Assembly (NCBI RefSeq): GCF_030272615.1
Contig: NC_081410.1
Span: forward strand, 123,933,640 to 123,997,639
DNA: 64,000 nt
Direction of reading: 5' to 3'
From: Cryptomeria japonica
Taxonomy: Eukaryota > Streptophyta > Pinopsida > Cupressales > Cupressaceae
Shown piece by piece: positions 26,601-38,600 of this stretch. The notes under the pieces are model-generated. The model searched no databases. It was not told the origin of the DNA and saw only the letters and a program-made list of their open reading frames with translations. The position numbers and the translations under genes are program-made. Numbering within the stretch: position 1 is the stretch's first letter; each line of letters starts with the position of its first letter.

Positions 26601-29600
26601 GAGGCATTGAAAGACAAGCTTAGAGAAGAAATGGAGAAGAATAGAAAGCTTGAGAGAGAGAGAGGTGCATGGAGGACATATTTCAGTCACATCAATGAAC
26701 CTTTGGGACGTCAGGATCCAGTTAGATCACCAGTACAAGCATTGCCGCTTCAATCAATCAATGAAGCAGAAAGATTCAGGAACATGGTCCAACGTACAAG
26801 TAATTGGATGGATAGATCTCATACAGTGGCTGCAGAGTTTGTAACAAGGATGATGAAGTTTATTCATCAAGCTATCCAGGTTCTTGAGATGATCCACAAT
26901 TTGATGATAACAGTAGCTGCATTCGCCCATACCAAGGACGTTATCATTCCTGTCTTGAAAGTTATTAGACACACATCAAGGAAGATTTTAGCGCAGGAGA
27001 GGATCTTGGATGGAGAACCTCACAGTTTGTTTCATTGGTCAACCTTACTCCATATGAAGAATGTTTTCTTTGAGGACATCAGTACTAGATGTAGCCAAGT
27101 TGAGGAGGTGATCAATCCGATCCAGGACAGAGTATTTGAGGTACTTCGTACCATTCTTGGCAGAAGGATCGAGGTCGAGACAGATGTGGAAATGCAGGAA
27201 CTAGAGGATAGAATCAAGGTCATCTTTTGCAAGGACGCAAATGTTACAGATGAACAGTATGATCAGATGTTCGCCATCATGCTCCTGATTGAGAGGACGA
27301 AGGAACTTGAATCTACTTGGGACGCGGCTCTTCTAGATGCATTCGATCAGGTCATCCACTTAGAAGAGAGTATGAAGAATCTTCCCGAGATTCCAATCGC
27401 AGAAATCGAAGGAATCGTGACAAAATTCATTGCATATGCTAAGAAAGAGAATTGGAAAGGGAATAAGATTCTAGATGAAAGGTTGTTACAGATGACATGA
27501 CATCTTATTTCTCATTGGTTTATGCCTCCTAGGTTTTTGTGCCAAATTTAATATTTGGCTATGTATTTAATATTGTTCAGTAAAAAGGAGGCCATTTGTA
27601 ACAAACCCTAATTAGGGTTTAGGTGTCATGATCTTGTCCATTGATTTACTTTCAATCTGGACCTTTCATTGTAATTGGGGATGCTATTTATACCCCCATT
27701 TTTCATTTCATTAAAAAACAGAGAAATAGTGGAATAGTGTGAGAGTTAATAGTTGATGTAAGAGAGATTAGAGTTAGAAGCAATTTCATTTTGTAGTAAG
27801 ATTGAGCTTTGAAGAGAGAAATTCAAGCAATTGTTGTACATGATGACTTGGAAATCAATAAAATATTGAAGTTATGGTGTTTTCTTGCAAATTTCTAGAG
27901 TTATCTTCATGGTTGTTTGATCTACTTGAATCGTGCTCAATCAAAGTAGTTTGTTAATTTGAAAGACTAAGTGTGAGATTTGATATTTGGTAGGATTCGT
28001 AATCCAAACCACTAGCTTCTTGCTGATTGTAGGAACGCCTTGCGTGGTCGACTGGAGAATACATTGAGTCCTTTAATCTTCAATCATTATTGAATCTTGG
28101 ATATGTACCTTCGTGGTAGTGTCCATGATCTTTGATGCATTGAATATCATTTTATTACCTTAGAAGATCGCACTAATTTCAATTGAGTTGTTATCTTATG
28201 GCAAAATTGAAGTTGGTTGAATCTTGCCAAGTCTCGTCCATACTAAGTCATTCATAGGGTCAGGCTAGATTAGACCTCTTTTAAACCCTACTCCTTTTGC
28301 TATTTTTGAAAGTTTCTTTAGTTTAGAAAATCTTTGAACTTTTGGAATACGTAAGGCCCCTTGGAGGAAACAGCAAATCACATCATACCACTAAAAGCTT
28401 GTCCACACGTAGAGACCCTACTAAAAGAACCTTGGAGTCTACCTAACTGATCCTTCATGCAGATCTTCAGCAGTTAGAGACTATTTTCTCAAGAGAGGAT
28501 AAGATGCCTATTGGTATTTTATTCTATGTATGATTGTGTATAAAATACACGTCAACAAGTCCCCAGATGACATTTTGGTGAAAACACAGTTAGGAAGGGC
28601 ACAAGTGCATTGGGCCATTCAGATGCCGATATTCGCCATTCGGGATTTTGAGCCTTGCCTGTGCATGATGATAAAATCGTACAATGATGAGTTGCGCACC
28701 TCCTCGTTCAAGTACCAGCACACAGACGTTACCGTGTCTTTTGCTCCGGATGACTTTGCAAGGGTTTTTGGCATTCCTGATGAAGGGAAGAAGGTGGACA
28801 AGCATGCGATGAAGATGTCCGCTAAGAGGAAAAATCAGCTGCTACAACAAATATGTCGGGATAACCTAACCAAAGCTAAGTGGGACAGGATTACGGCACC
28901 CAAGGGGCGAGGACTGAAAAAATCTTACATGGTACTTGGTGCATGGCAGTGCTTGCTCAACTTGATGAAGAGTCGTCTCACAGGAGCCAGTAGGGCCTCC
29001 AACACAACCATGCCGATGATTGCATTGATGAACGGGCTCCGGGATGGGATGGTGTACAACTAGGCTACTGTGCTATCAGACCGCATTCATGAGTTCCTCA
29101 CTCTAAAGCACAAGGCATTCTATATGCCCCACCATGCCATTGGGTTATTCCTGGATGCAGTCCATATACAGGTGCCGGAAGAAAGGCGAGGGTGGCAGCC
29201 GCAGGACAGCATTGACCCTACCGCGCCCTCCATTTTTTACTGGACTCATTTGGATACACACACAAGGGATGCACCATCTAGCAAGAAGCGGAAGCCCCAG
29301 ATTCAGGTAGTCTCTGCTAGCGAGTCGGATTTGGCCACCGAGAGTAGTTCAGGGGCGGAGTTGGAGGAGACATCTTCTCGCTGTTCGGGTGGGGATACCG
29401 GATTTTGCCTCGCACACACGGAGGTACTGTATCCAAAGTTAGGTACGGAAGAAGGTGCAGGTGGTACGATTGCCCTCGGCCAGGTACCGAAGGGGACGTG
29501 GGGACTCTGCCAGGGGGAAGAGTGGTCCGACCTACATGTGTTCAGACAGGGAGGCTAGTATATGCACCCGCTATGTTGACTACAGATGGGACCATGACAC

Positions 29601-32600
29601 CATTACCAGCAATAGGAGTGACAATGGGAGCCATATCAGCAATCCCTGTGTCTGGGTTTGGCCAGCTGCATCCTCGTCCCTCCCTTGGGCAGATTTCACA
29701 GGTCCCTAGCAGTAGTGTAGTTCAGCCAAGGGACACAGCCCTTATTCGGACAGAGCCAGTGGATGGAGGTGGAGAGATCAGGTTAGACAGGGGTGACTTT
29801 GAGGGAGATGATACAGACTCATGGTTGGAGCAATACTCAGTGCAACTGAAAGTCCTAGTAGGACCCCCACCTGCCACACCTCACCGTCAGGAGGTGGTTG
29901 ATTTAGAGGGCAGTGACTCTCCTCATGAGATGCGTGCACAGGGGGAACCTACGGACCTACTCCAGCACATGGGTGTTGCAGAGGATACGGTGCCACAGGT
30001 AGACATTTCGATGCCTGGTTCTATAGAGAACCAGCCCACTGCCTTGACTCAATTTTTGGCAGCAGTAGAGAGTGAGGCACGCAAACTTTTGGCCTTGACA
30101 AAGGAAGGGACCCTAGGGCAACTAGCGTTGGAGGGTCTCTTGGCATTTGCTACCGAAGGAGTTGCTGAGGCGTTTCAGCGGTGCTTTGTTGACAGAGGAT
30201 TGCCTCGCGTGGATCTCCCTGTGATGTTGGAGGAGTGGTAGCACCCTGGATAGACTGGAGAGAGTCAAGTGTAGAGCCTACTCAGGAGGATCGAGCAGGC
30301 CATACGGGATAGTCATTTGGCGCATCGTCGTGCTCAGCAGGAGGCAGATATCACTAGGGAGACACTGGAGTTGGAGTTGGCTCAGTAGAGAGCCCAGACA
30401 GGGAGTATGGAGGAGGAGTTGGCTTGTGTCCGCGTCGAGTTAGCAGCAACCTCAGCCGCACGGGTGGTAGATAGGGCTTTGTTGGAGGCCAATCTGAGTA
30501 GTACGAGGGCAAAGCTGGATAAGAAGCATATCGAGCTGATGGAGGCCGTATTCAGAGTGCAACGGTCTCTAGAGTGCCAACTGGTGGCTGAGAGGGATCT
30601 TCGCCACCTCACAGAGCAGGTGTTGCAGCTCCGGGAGCAGTTGGCCTCTTCCTCATCCACGGGACCATCAGGGATGCCATCTCTACCCCAATCCCAGCAA
30701 TTTGTTGTTTTGGGGCTTCAGTTTTGCTTGTACATCATTCCCATTTTGGTTGTCTGTTGTCCGGAGACGACGTTTCTTTTTGGGGGGGATGATGTTGTCG
30801 GGTAATTAAGCATTGAGGTAAATTGTGTTAGCGTCGGTAGTTAACCCGTCGGTTGTCGGCAGTTGGTACCGAGTAACTGACTAGATTCCTTTATACTGTA
30901 TCTGTTCCAAGTCTTTGGGCAGGCTATTGTAGTCGAACATATTGCTATCATTGTATGTACTGGCTTACCATGAATCAATAGAACACTTGTGAGTTCCATA
31001 TATTTTGTGTACTTCTGTCATTGTAATGGACACCCTAGAATGCCCTAAAACTAAACCAACTGCTGATAGGAATTTAGTCAAACAGTTTGCATCCAACTCC
31101 TTATTTCTCCGTTTAATGTTTAAACCTCTTATTGCTTCGGAAATGAAATGTTTGTTTGTTTTTAAGTCTTTGCATAGGTTTAAAATCACATAACATGAAC
31201 TAGAAGGAAATTACAATAATATGCAACATGAAGATTGAACTACTGTTGATATGATGTTATTTCCAGAATTAATAAAGTCAAATACATAGCAGATTTTTCA
31301 ACTCACTAAATACTCTAGCATTTTTGACATAATGTTCCAACAATGACTTCCCATCTTGCTGCTACAGTAACATGAATAGTGACGTGAATAGTGCTGCGCT
31401 ATAGTAGCGTGAATAGTGTTGTGCTACAGTAACATGAATAGTGATGCGCTACAGTATTAATTAGTCTTCAATCAGTCCAATATCTTCATAAAATCATCCC
31501 TTCAGAATGGCATAAGCATTGGTCAAGAAGTGAAGAAGGTATGAGCAAAACACCAAATCTGCCTATAGCTGGAGATGCACCCAATCTGCCTGTTAATGAA
31601 GCTGATAGCAATAGATTCCAAAGGCCAAACCCCAAGGGAATGACGTCTAGAATGTCACAAGAGAGGATAGACGTCCTCTAATGCCAAGAACGGATCTGCA
31701 ACTCACACATCAATTTCTTCTCATATTCAACATGCTGAATGAAGCCACAAAAGCTTCCTTTTATTCTTTCTCCAAGGGTCGACTCAACTCACTTGAGCAA
31801 TGTGGGATAAAAGATGTGCAATATAAAACATATTAAAATATTCACTTATGTCTCCCTCGGGTGCCCCTTTGATTTGCACACATCCCTATAAAATAAATAT
31901 TAAAGTAACACTTTAATATTTTACAATTAAATTAAATCTTACTTTAATAACACTTCAGGCATTAAAATATATTAGCAATTGGGCTCCAAATAGCGCGACT
32001 GATAGCTCGTCGGAAAGCCTTCGTCGAGGAGTATCAAATCCAATCACCAAAGGTAGCCTTCGTTGTGTCTTGTTGACTTACTAAAAATAGTAAGTATGCC
32101 TGAAAGTAAGTAAATCAACTCCGTTTTAGCCCAAACTGGAAATGACTAGGCCAAAACACTCCAGGATCCCCTTAAACGCTTCATTAGCCCTCGGGACCAT
32201 GTAGAGCTAGGCTAACGCACATACACTTGGTCAGCTGCTAAAGTGGGGACATTACAATCATTTATGCAATGTCTTAACCTGACACCCTATGGGGAAAACA
32301 ACTAGGGTCTTCAATAGTTATCCAATAAGAGCAAATAAAATAAAGACAAGTGTCACAAGGAGCTTTCGTCTAGAAGGATGCATCCTTGTCCTCTTTTGGT
32401 GGCAGCATGTTCGATGAACTTGGACAAAAGAGGATTGACCTCTTCCATCGTGACATGTGGCAGCATATTTATCTTGAACTCAATTATGTCCAAGTCATCA
32501 GCATAGGTGGCAAAAGCATTCTCCCAATCCAACTCCTATTTCTGAAAGGCATCCCTGATGGAAAAGAAGTTTGATGCCTTTGTCAAATTTTTCCTAAGGA

Positions 32601-35600
32601 TTGGCCCTGTGATAGTGAAGAAATTCTCCTGAGTTTTGATCTTTAGATTTTCCACTTGCATTTCATTTTCTCGAATTGTTTCTTTCCCAAGTGTATTAGC
32701 AGCCACAAGGAAAATCGTGTTTTGAATTTCTTTAATCAGCTCCTCGTTTTTGACACTATCAACCTTTACCTTTTCCAAAACTTCATTTCTTGCAATTAAT
32801 GCCCAATACCATGTGTTGAAATCATATATATCTCCAACTGCATTTACCTGTACATCTATTAATTCCTGCTTGGGAATTCCTTTCAACACCTTTAAGCATG
32901 GGATTATTCTATCATGAATATCATGAAGATCTTCCCACATTTTTGCCATGTCATGAATTCGAGAGAGCAATGAAGAAGTTTGTCCATATGCCAACATCAA
33001 TTTTTCCACAAATGTGACAACTTCTTTATTGTTGTTTGCCATCCATTATTTAGTCTCTCTAGCTGTCACTTTCCCTTCTTCAAAGTCTCCAACTATTTCC
33101 TATGCAAGAGTCAAGAGTGGAGGAGTTGGTGCATCTCCTTGATCAATGGGTTTGGTCAGTCTTGGATATACTTCTTCAATTGCTCAACTTCCTTTTTGAA
33201 CTCCTCATTTTTTCTTATTTCTTTCTCCAATCTTGCCTTGATGGAAGTGATTGAATTATCCAAGTACTCAACTTCCTGCCCCTTGGTGGTTTGGCCCAAG
33301 TTGATAGTTGTTATTTCATACTCCTCAAGAGTAATATCTTCTTTTGCCTCATCAACTTTTGGCACAGCTATTTGAATTGAACGACAACCTGTTTCATCCC
33401 TTTGAATCGAGGAAAACCTCTTGGATGTCTTCTTTACTGCAACCTTTTCAAACCTGGCCAGGAAATCTGCTGTATCATTTTCTTGTTGAGCTTCCACAGG
33501 CGCCTTTACCTTCATCCTCTCCTTTAACCAATCAGGAATTGTGGGCTGCTTAGTACCATCCTTTTCTTGATTACTTTCATCACCTAAATTATCCTCAGCT
33601 CCCTCTTGGAATTCCCTATCTAGGATATCCATGTCATCATTTTTTGATTCAATTATTTTTGTATTTGAAGGAGATTGTGGTTCTTGATCCTCGTGCCGAA
33701 TTGATTCCACGTTTCTTTTTTCATGAATTGGGGAAGGGATCTTCATCTCTGCTAGTGGTTCATCTTCAAAAATTAATATATTGTTCAAATTTCTGGACGT
33801 GGCGCTAATGGAGGAATGAAATGGGTCTGATTTCAATTTCTTTTCAGTAGTTCCCTCATTTACAATTTTCTTTCCTTTTGACTTCGCAAAACCTTCAGTT
33901 GCTTCCTTTCTTTTTCTTGAATTAATACTCTCTAGTGGCCCAACACTTTGAGATGCTCTTTCATTATTAGAAGAATAGGACTTTGTAACACCCATCAAAT
34001 TGTAAATAAGATACATACTTCTTTGTTTCAGCTCTTGGACTTGTTGATCAACCCACCATTGTGTATATTTGACAAATGTTCGCATCAGGGTGGCCAAATC
34101 TGCAAGTTCTGGATGAGATCATCTTACCAAAGAAAGAGGCCTATTCTTATCATAACATGGTTGTGTGTATTCTCCATCATCCTCTAGTTTGTCAAGAACA
34201 CGAAAAAGCTCAATTGTTTTGATTAAATTTACAGGTAATCTTGACCATAGCCTTTTCATAATATCAAATTCATCTACAGCATTCACCCAAAAAAATCTTC
34301 AAGATCCATCATGTGCTTGTACTTTTCTCCATTTACCAATCCAATATGACTATGGGGATCGAAATTAGCTCTGGATCGGTAGAAGATAAATGGATACATT
34401 TGCATCTCCAACCTTGCACTTTTAGCTACTTGTGCTGTTGAATAGGATTCAATCATTTTTCCAATAAAAAATGGAAAAGAAATTTCAGCTTTGTGCTTAG
34501 TTCTCTTGAAGCTTTCATATGTCTCTAATTGCCTTAGAACTTCAAGCAATATCATTTTGTCGGGATAAATTGGAAGTCTGTAAGGACATCCGGTAAATCC
34601 CTAAACCCTCACATATGTGAATCTTGGATACTGAATGAACCAAGATCCAAATTTGCCTACCAAGTCCTTAGCTTGCTGAGTGAGTCTCTGATGTGTTCCT
34701 CCTTGCAATATTCTAGTGATTCACATAAAAAATGCATCATTCACTTGCTTGAAATGAGACTTCTCGTGGAGTTGCAGTGTTAGGGGTCAAAACGTATGTT
34801 AGTATGAATAATAATTATAAGTGTGTTATGTGTGGCTATGTTTTGCTATTGCTGAGAGGTTCCTGTCGGGTAGTTGGAAGTTGGTGACGGTTGGCATTTT
34901 GGCCAACCGTCGGGTCTATATATTGTTTGGTTGGAACCTCGGCAAGGGGAGATTATGTATGGACAATTCTGGGCACGGGAATAAAGATATAACTTTCTGT
35001 TCTAATTATTATCATTTGCCATTTATGTTATGATGTACAATTGTTATATTTCATGAATGCTTGGTACGTGCGGGAAATACTGTGTTATCTGATCATTCAC
35101 CAACTATACATTTAGGACTAAACATTTTGGCGTCGTTACCTAAACAAACCTGGAGATAACTATGGTGGCAGGCGGAAGCAATTAATGGGCCGACTGTTCA
35201 ACCAACAATTAATTGTCGTGGACAACGACACGCACGAAGAGAGTACCGCGGAAGAGGAACGAGAGGGTCAGTTGACGGTAGACTTGCTGGAGTTGTGGGA
35301 CGTGTCGGTCACGCAGTACGTGCAGCGAGAGGCTCAGGAGAGAGCCGTCTCGGAAGGCACGGTACGTGGTGAACTCACTGTCAGCACCCCCATCTTTGAC
35401 CTACTCGAGAGTATTCCAAGGTTACTCACCAGAAATTTGATTGCACGCCAAGGCCAAAGGGAGGAAACGGCAAAGGAACTTCGGCGACAACAAGTTCTCC
35501 GATGGTACGAGGAACAGAGTCATAGGGAGGAAGAGGAGAGGGAGGCCAGTTGGCACTATACCTCTGGTACTTGATGCCCCTACGGTCGAACAAAGACAGA

Positions 35601-38600
35601 CGTACCACTGCTACCGAAGGAGTAAACAAAGGAACTGTACGGAGATCTCTCCATATAAAAGAATAGGCCGACAGGAGACAGCGACTAAGAGAAGTTGTAA
35701 ACTCGAGGAGTCCGGAGCACAGTAGAAGTCGGAGTGTGAGTCAGAGTCATAGTCGGGAGAGGCAAAAGCCGTGTACGTGGAAGGAGTTGGCCAAGGTCGC
35801 CAGGAACCTGCCACTTCCAGACGTAGCGGAGGAAGATCTCGCCGACCAAGCCCCACACTCGACATCAAGTGAAGAAGACTCCAGAGCCGAATCACAAAGC
35901 ACCCAATCGGAATTTTCCAAACAAGGAGAGGAGGCAGTATGAGACCAACACGAGGAAATTGCCACTATTTTCAAAGCAACATTGTCTGGCATTAAAAACT
36001 TGTCCTTGTCGAAGAGAATCAAAATAGGAAGATCTGATCCGGAAACCCCAGGAAGAAGGGACTATAGAAGTGAAGGTGACCAAATCCTGATTGGCAGGGG
36101 CCCAACCAGACCAAGAGCGTACGGTACCCTCCGGACAAATAGTACCTTTCCGACATATAGCCATTTCCAGGTAGTGCATAAAACCGCTCAGAAAAGAACA
36201 ATGGCACACACCCTGGAGAAACAAAAACTTCCAAAATTCATGGGCGACGGGTCAGAGGACCCTGTACGGCATTGCAAGACATGCGTCACCATCTGGGAAG
36301 CAAATGGCCAAGACGACCGGGACTACTGGGTGAAGGCATTTCCGGCCACTCTGCGAGGAATAGCTATTGACTGGTACACAGACCTTGATGCTCAGCATAA
36401 AACATCCTGGAGCAATCTGAAGAAGGCCTTCGAGGAAGAATTCAAACTCCTACGGGACGACAACGAAATTGTGGCGGAAATTTACAATACCAAACAAGGA
36501 AAAAACGAAAGTGTGCGCGCATATAACAGGAGGCTGAGGGAACTACTTAACAAAATGGAGAACCAGCCGGCAGATGGCCTCAAGAAGCGGTGGTTCGTGG
36601 AAGGATTGGTACCATCCCTGAGAAGGACGATGAAAGTAGTCCCTCCGCCATCGTACGATGAAGCATACAACCGCGCCATGGATATTGAAAGTGAAAACAA
36701 GACATCCCAGGGGAAGCGACGAACCAGTGATGGTGACAGCACGGACGAAGACAGTGACAAGGGATCCAAAACCGTGCAAGCACTCCGGAAGGATATGATG
36801 AGGATGATGAAGGAGTTAAAAGGTGACAAAGAAAGTGGTAGGGAAGGAAAAGAACTATGGTGTACTAATTGCAAGACAGAAGGACACACTAAAGGAAGTT
36901 GTCCCCGTAAAGTTTTCAATGACATCTGCCAAGTAATGGGACATTCCACTAAGGAATGCCCGTACAACTTGAAAGAACGGAGCACACAAGTGCTCTACGC
37001 CCAACCCAACCAATCCACACCACCGGCGACACCACCAAAGCCAACAGCAAACTCTGACGCCTCACTTGGAGGGTACAAAAACAATCGGCAGGGTAACAAC
37101 ATATCCAATAATAACACACCAAGGAGCAGAATTCAATACGACGGGAAGGGACGACCCATGATTCAGTGTAGGAAGTGCAACGAATGGGGTCACTTTGCCC
37201 GCGAATGCCAAAACGGAGGCGATGCAGGAAGTTTGCTGTGCAGATGGTGCGGTCCAAGAAATCACGAGGACGTAGATTGTCCAAAACAAAAAGGGGTGAA
37301 CATGCTCGATGTGGAGGGATCAAGAGAAGACGTACTGGCAATCACACGGTTGCAGAACAAGAAAGCCATATACTCGGACCCTCAGACAGAAAAAGAAAGA
37401 CTCCAAGAGGCAAGGGTGGATATCGAGCGGGCAATGGCTAGAGAGCGGAGGGCCTCGCACCTGGCTGCCGATACACCAGTCCGGTCGGAACTAGAGAAGA
37501 CTATCATCAAGCAGATGTTACAAACCACAATACCCGTACGGGTGTCTGACCTTCTACAGACCATGCCACAATTAAGAATAGCTCTGACAAATGTAACCGA
37601 GGACACTACCATCGGTCAGGAACACCAAACGGTGACAAAGTCTAGTACGGGCCTGGTGAAGGGATCCGGTACGGACGCCATGAACCCTAGCTACTAGCGG
37701 TGGGCGTCGGACGAAAACCCGCAGTGGTAGAGATGGATATATTGGGGCAAAAGCTTACAAACACCATTGTTGATGGTGGGTCCGGAGTCAATGTACTGTC
37801 GGAGGAAACTTGGCAAAGCCTCGGCAAGCCGACTCTATGACCACCAACCTTCCACCTGGTCGGGGCGGATCAGCACGGCATCAAACCCCTTGGTACCCTT
37901 ATGGCACAAAAGGTGGTAATTGGGATGCAGCAATTCCTTCTGGATTTTGTAGTTATCCCATTGGAAAGGAAAGCGTACGACGCTCTTCTAGGAAGGGGAT
38001 GGTTGATCATGGCCAAAGCTAACCACAACTGGAAAAGGAATACACTCTCAATCGAGAACGATGGCCATAAGTATGTAATTGATCTAAGGAACTAGTCCGT
38101 TAGTGAAGAGCTCGCGCCATTGGATTCCAACTCAGAAGATTCACATCGATGGGAGTGGGGTTCTAACGGAGACAGAGGAGGGAAAGAGCCCGACGAAGGA
38201 GTGTTGGAATTGGACGGGTGTTCCGAGGATGGAACCAGTTCACTGGTGGGACTGTTTCATTGGCAAATGGAGGACTATGAGGTCTTCCATCCAGAATGTC
38301 ACATGCTTCAAATATGTGAGATAGGAGAATCAAGCGGCTGGACAAAAAAACAATCCTTCCCCCCAGAGTACGGTAGATACCAAGAGGGAATGGCAAGAGT
38401 GGACGACACGCCAGCACAGCAGTTTGAACGAGATAAACCCATCAAGTACAAGGAACGGGGTGTGGAGAAGATTAATCTAGGCAATGAGGCAGAACCACAG
38501 GTGATACTAGTAGGAGATGACTGGAACCCTGTGCTGAAGGCAGTAGCCTTCAAGATATTTTTGGAATATAAAGATGTCTTTGCTTGGACCTACAAAGACT

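Larger units (their letters stand above)
21040..28558 (+). mobile_element. E2: 7.5-kb TGTTG...CAACA element with one large intact ORF
   Basis: The ends are TGTTGTGACCATTTCACACA (21040) and acacgtcaaca (to 28558). A perfect 5-bp target duplication AGTCC flanks it at 21035-21039 and 28559-28563. Order inside: conserved terminus (21040-21100), spacer, array of 13 hairpin motifs (21472-23397), TATA-like ctatatatag (23731), ORF of about 1,080 codons (24270-27500), and a 1-kb right module with its own TATA-like tatttata (27685). There is no internal second copy of either end, so no LTR pair is visible, and there is no gag zinc knuckle, protease, RT or integrase. It is either a giant solo LTR with an ORF inside or a non-autonomous class moved by another element's integrase. 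The perfect duplication and intact ORF suggest a fairly young insertion. Confidence 0.75.
20908..30985 (+). mobile_element. G1: 3' portion of a gypsy-like element, split by E2
   Basis: A charged ORF (20908-21039 and 28564 to about 30700) is followed by a polypurine tract (tttttgggggggatga, 30777-30792) and an LTR start TGTTGTCGGG (30793). The same tract-LTR junction, in inverse orientation, is seen in G2 (cccccc at 51410, LTR edge at 51405), so G1 belongs to that gypsy group. No gag, protease, RT or integrase is present to its left within the window. It is a truncated or internally deleted copy. The left boundary is set at the first supported codon only. Confidence 0.6.

Noticed and set aside
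27597-27615. Interstitial telomere sequence (aaccctaattagggttt)
   Set aside because: Only a single palindromic pair of half units, shared with E3 as a promoter-side motif; not a telomeric array.
31244-32256. TGTTGATATGATG at 31244 as the right end of E5 or as the start of an LTR
   Set aside because: Neither a matching flank duplication nor extended similarity to the E2/E3 right end was found. The match is short.
35982-36200. Start of G3 gag at 35982
   Set aside because: The codon is TTG. The first ATG (36201) coincides with the start of the capsid similarity.
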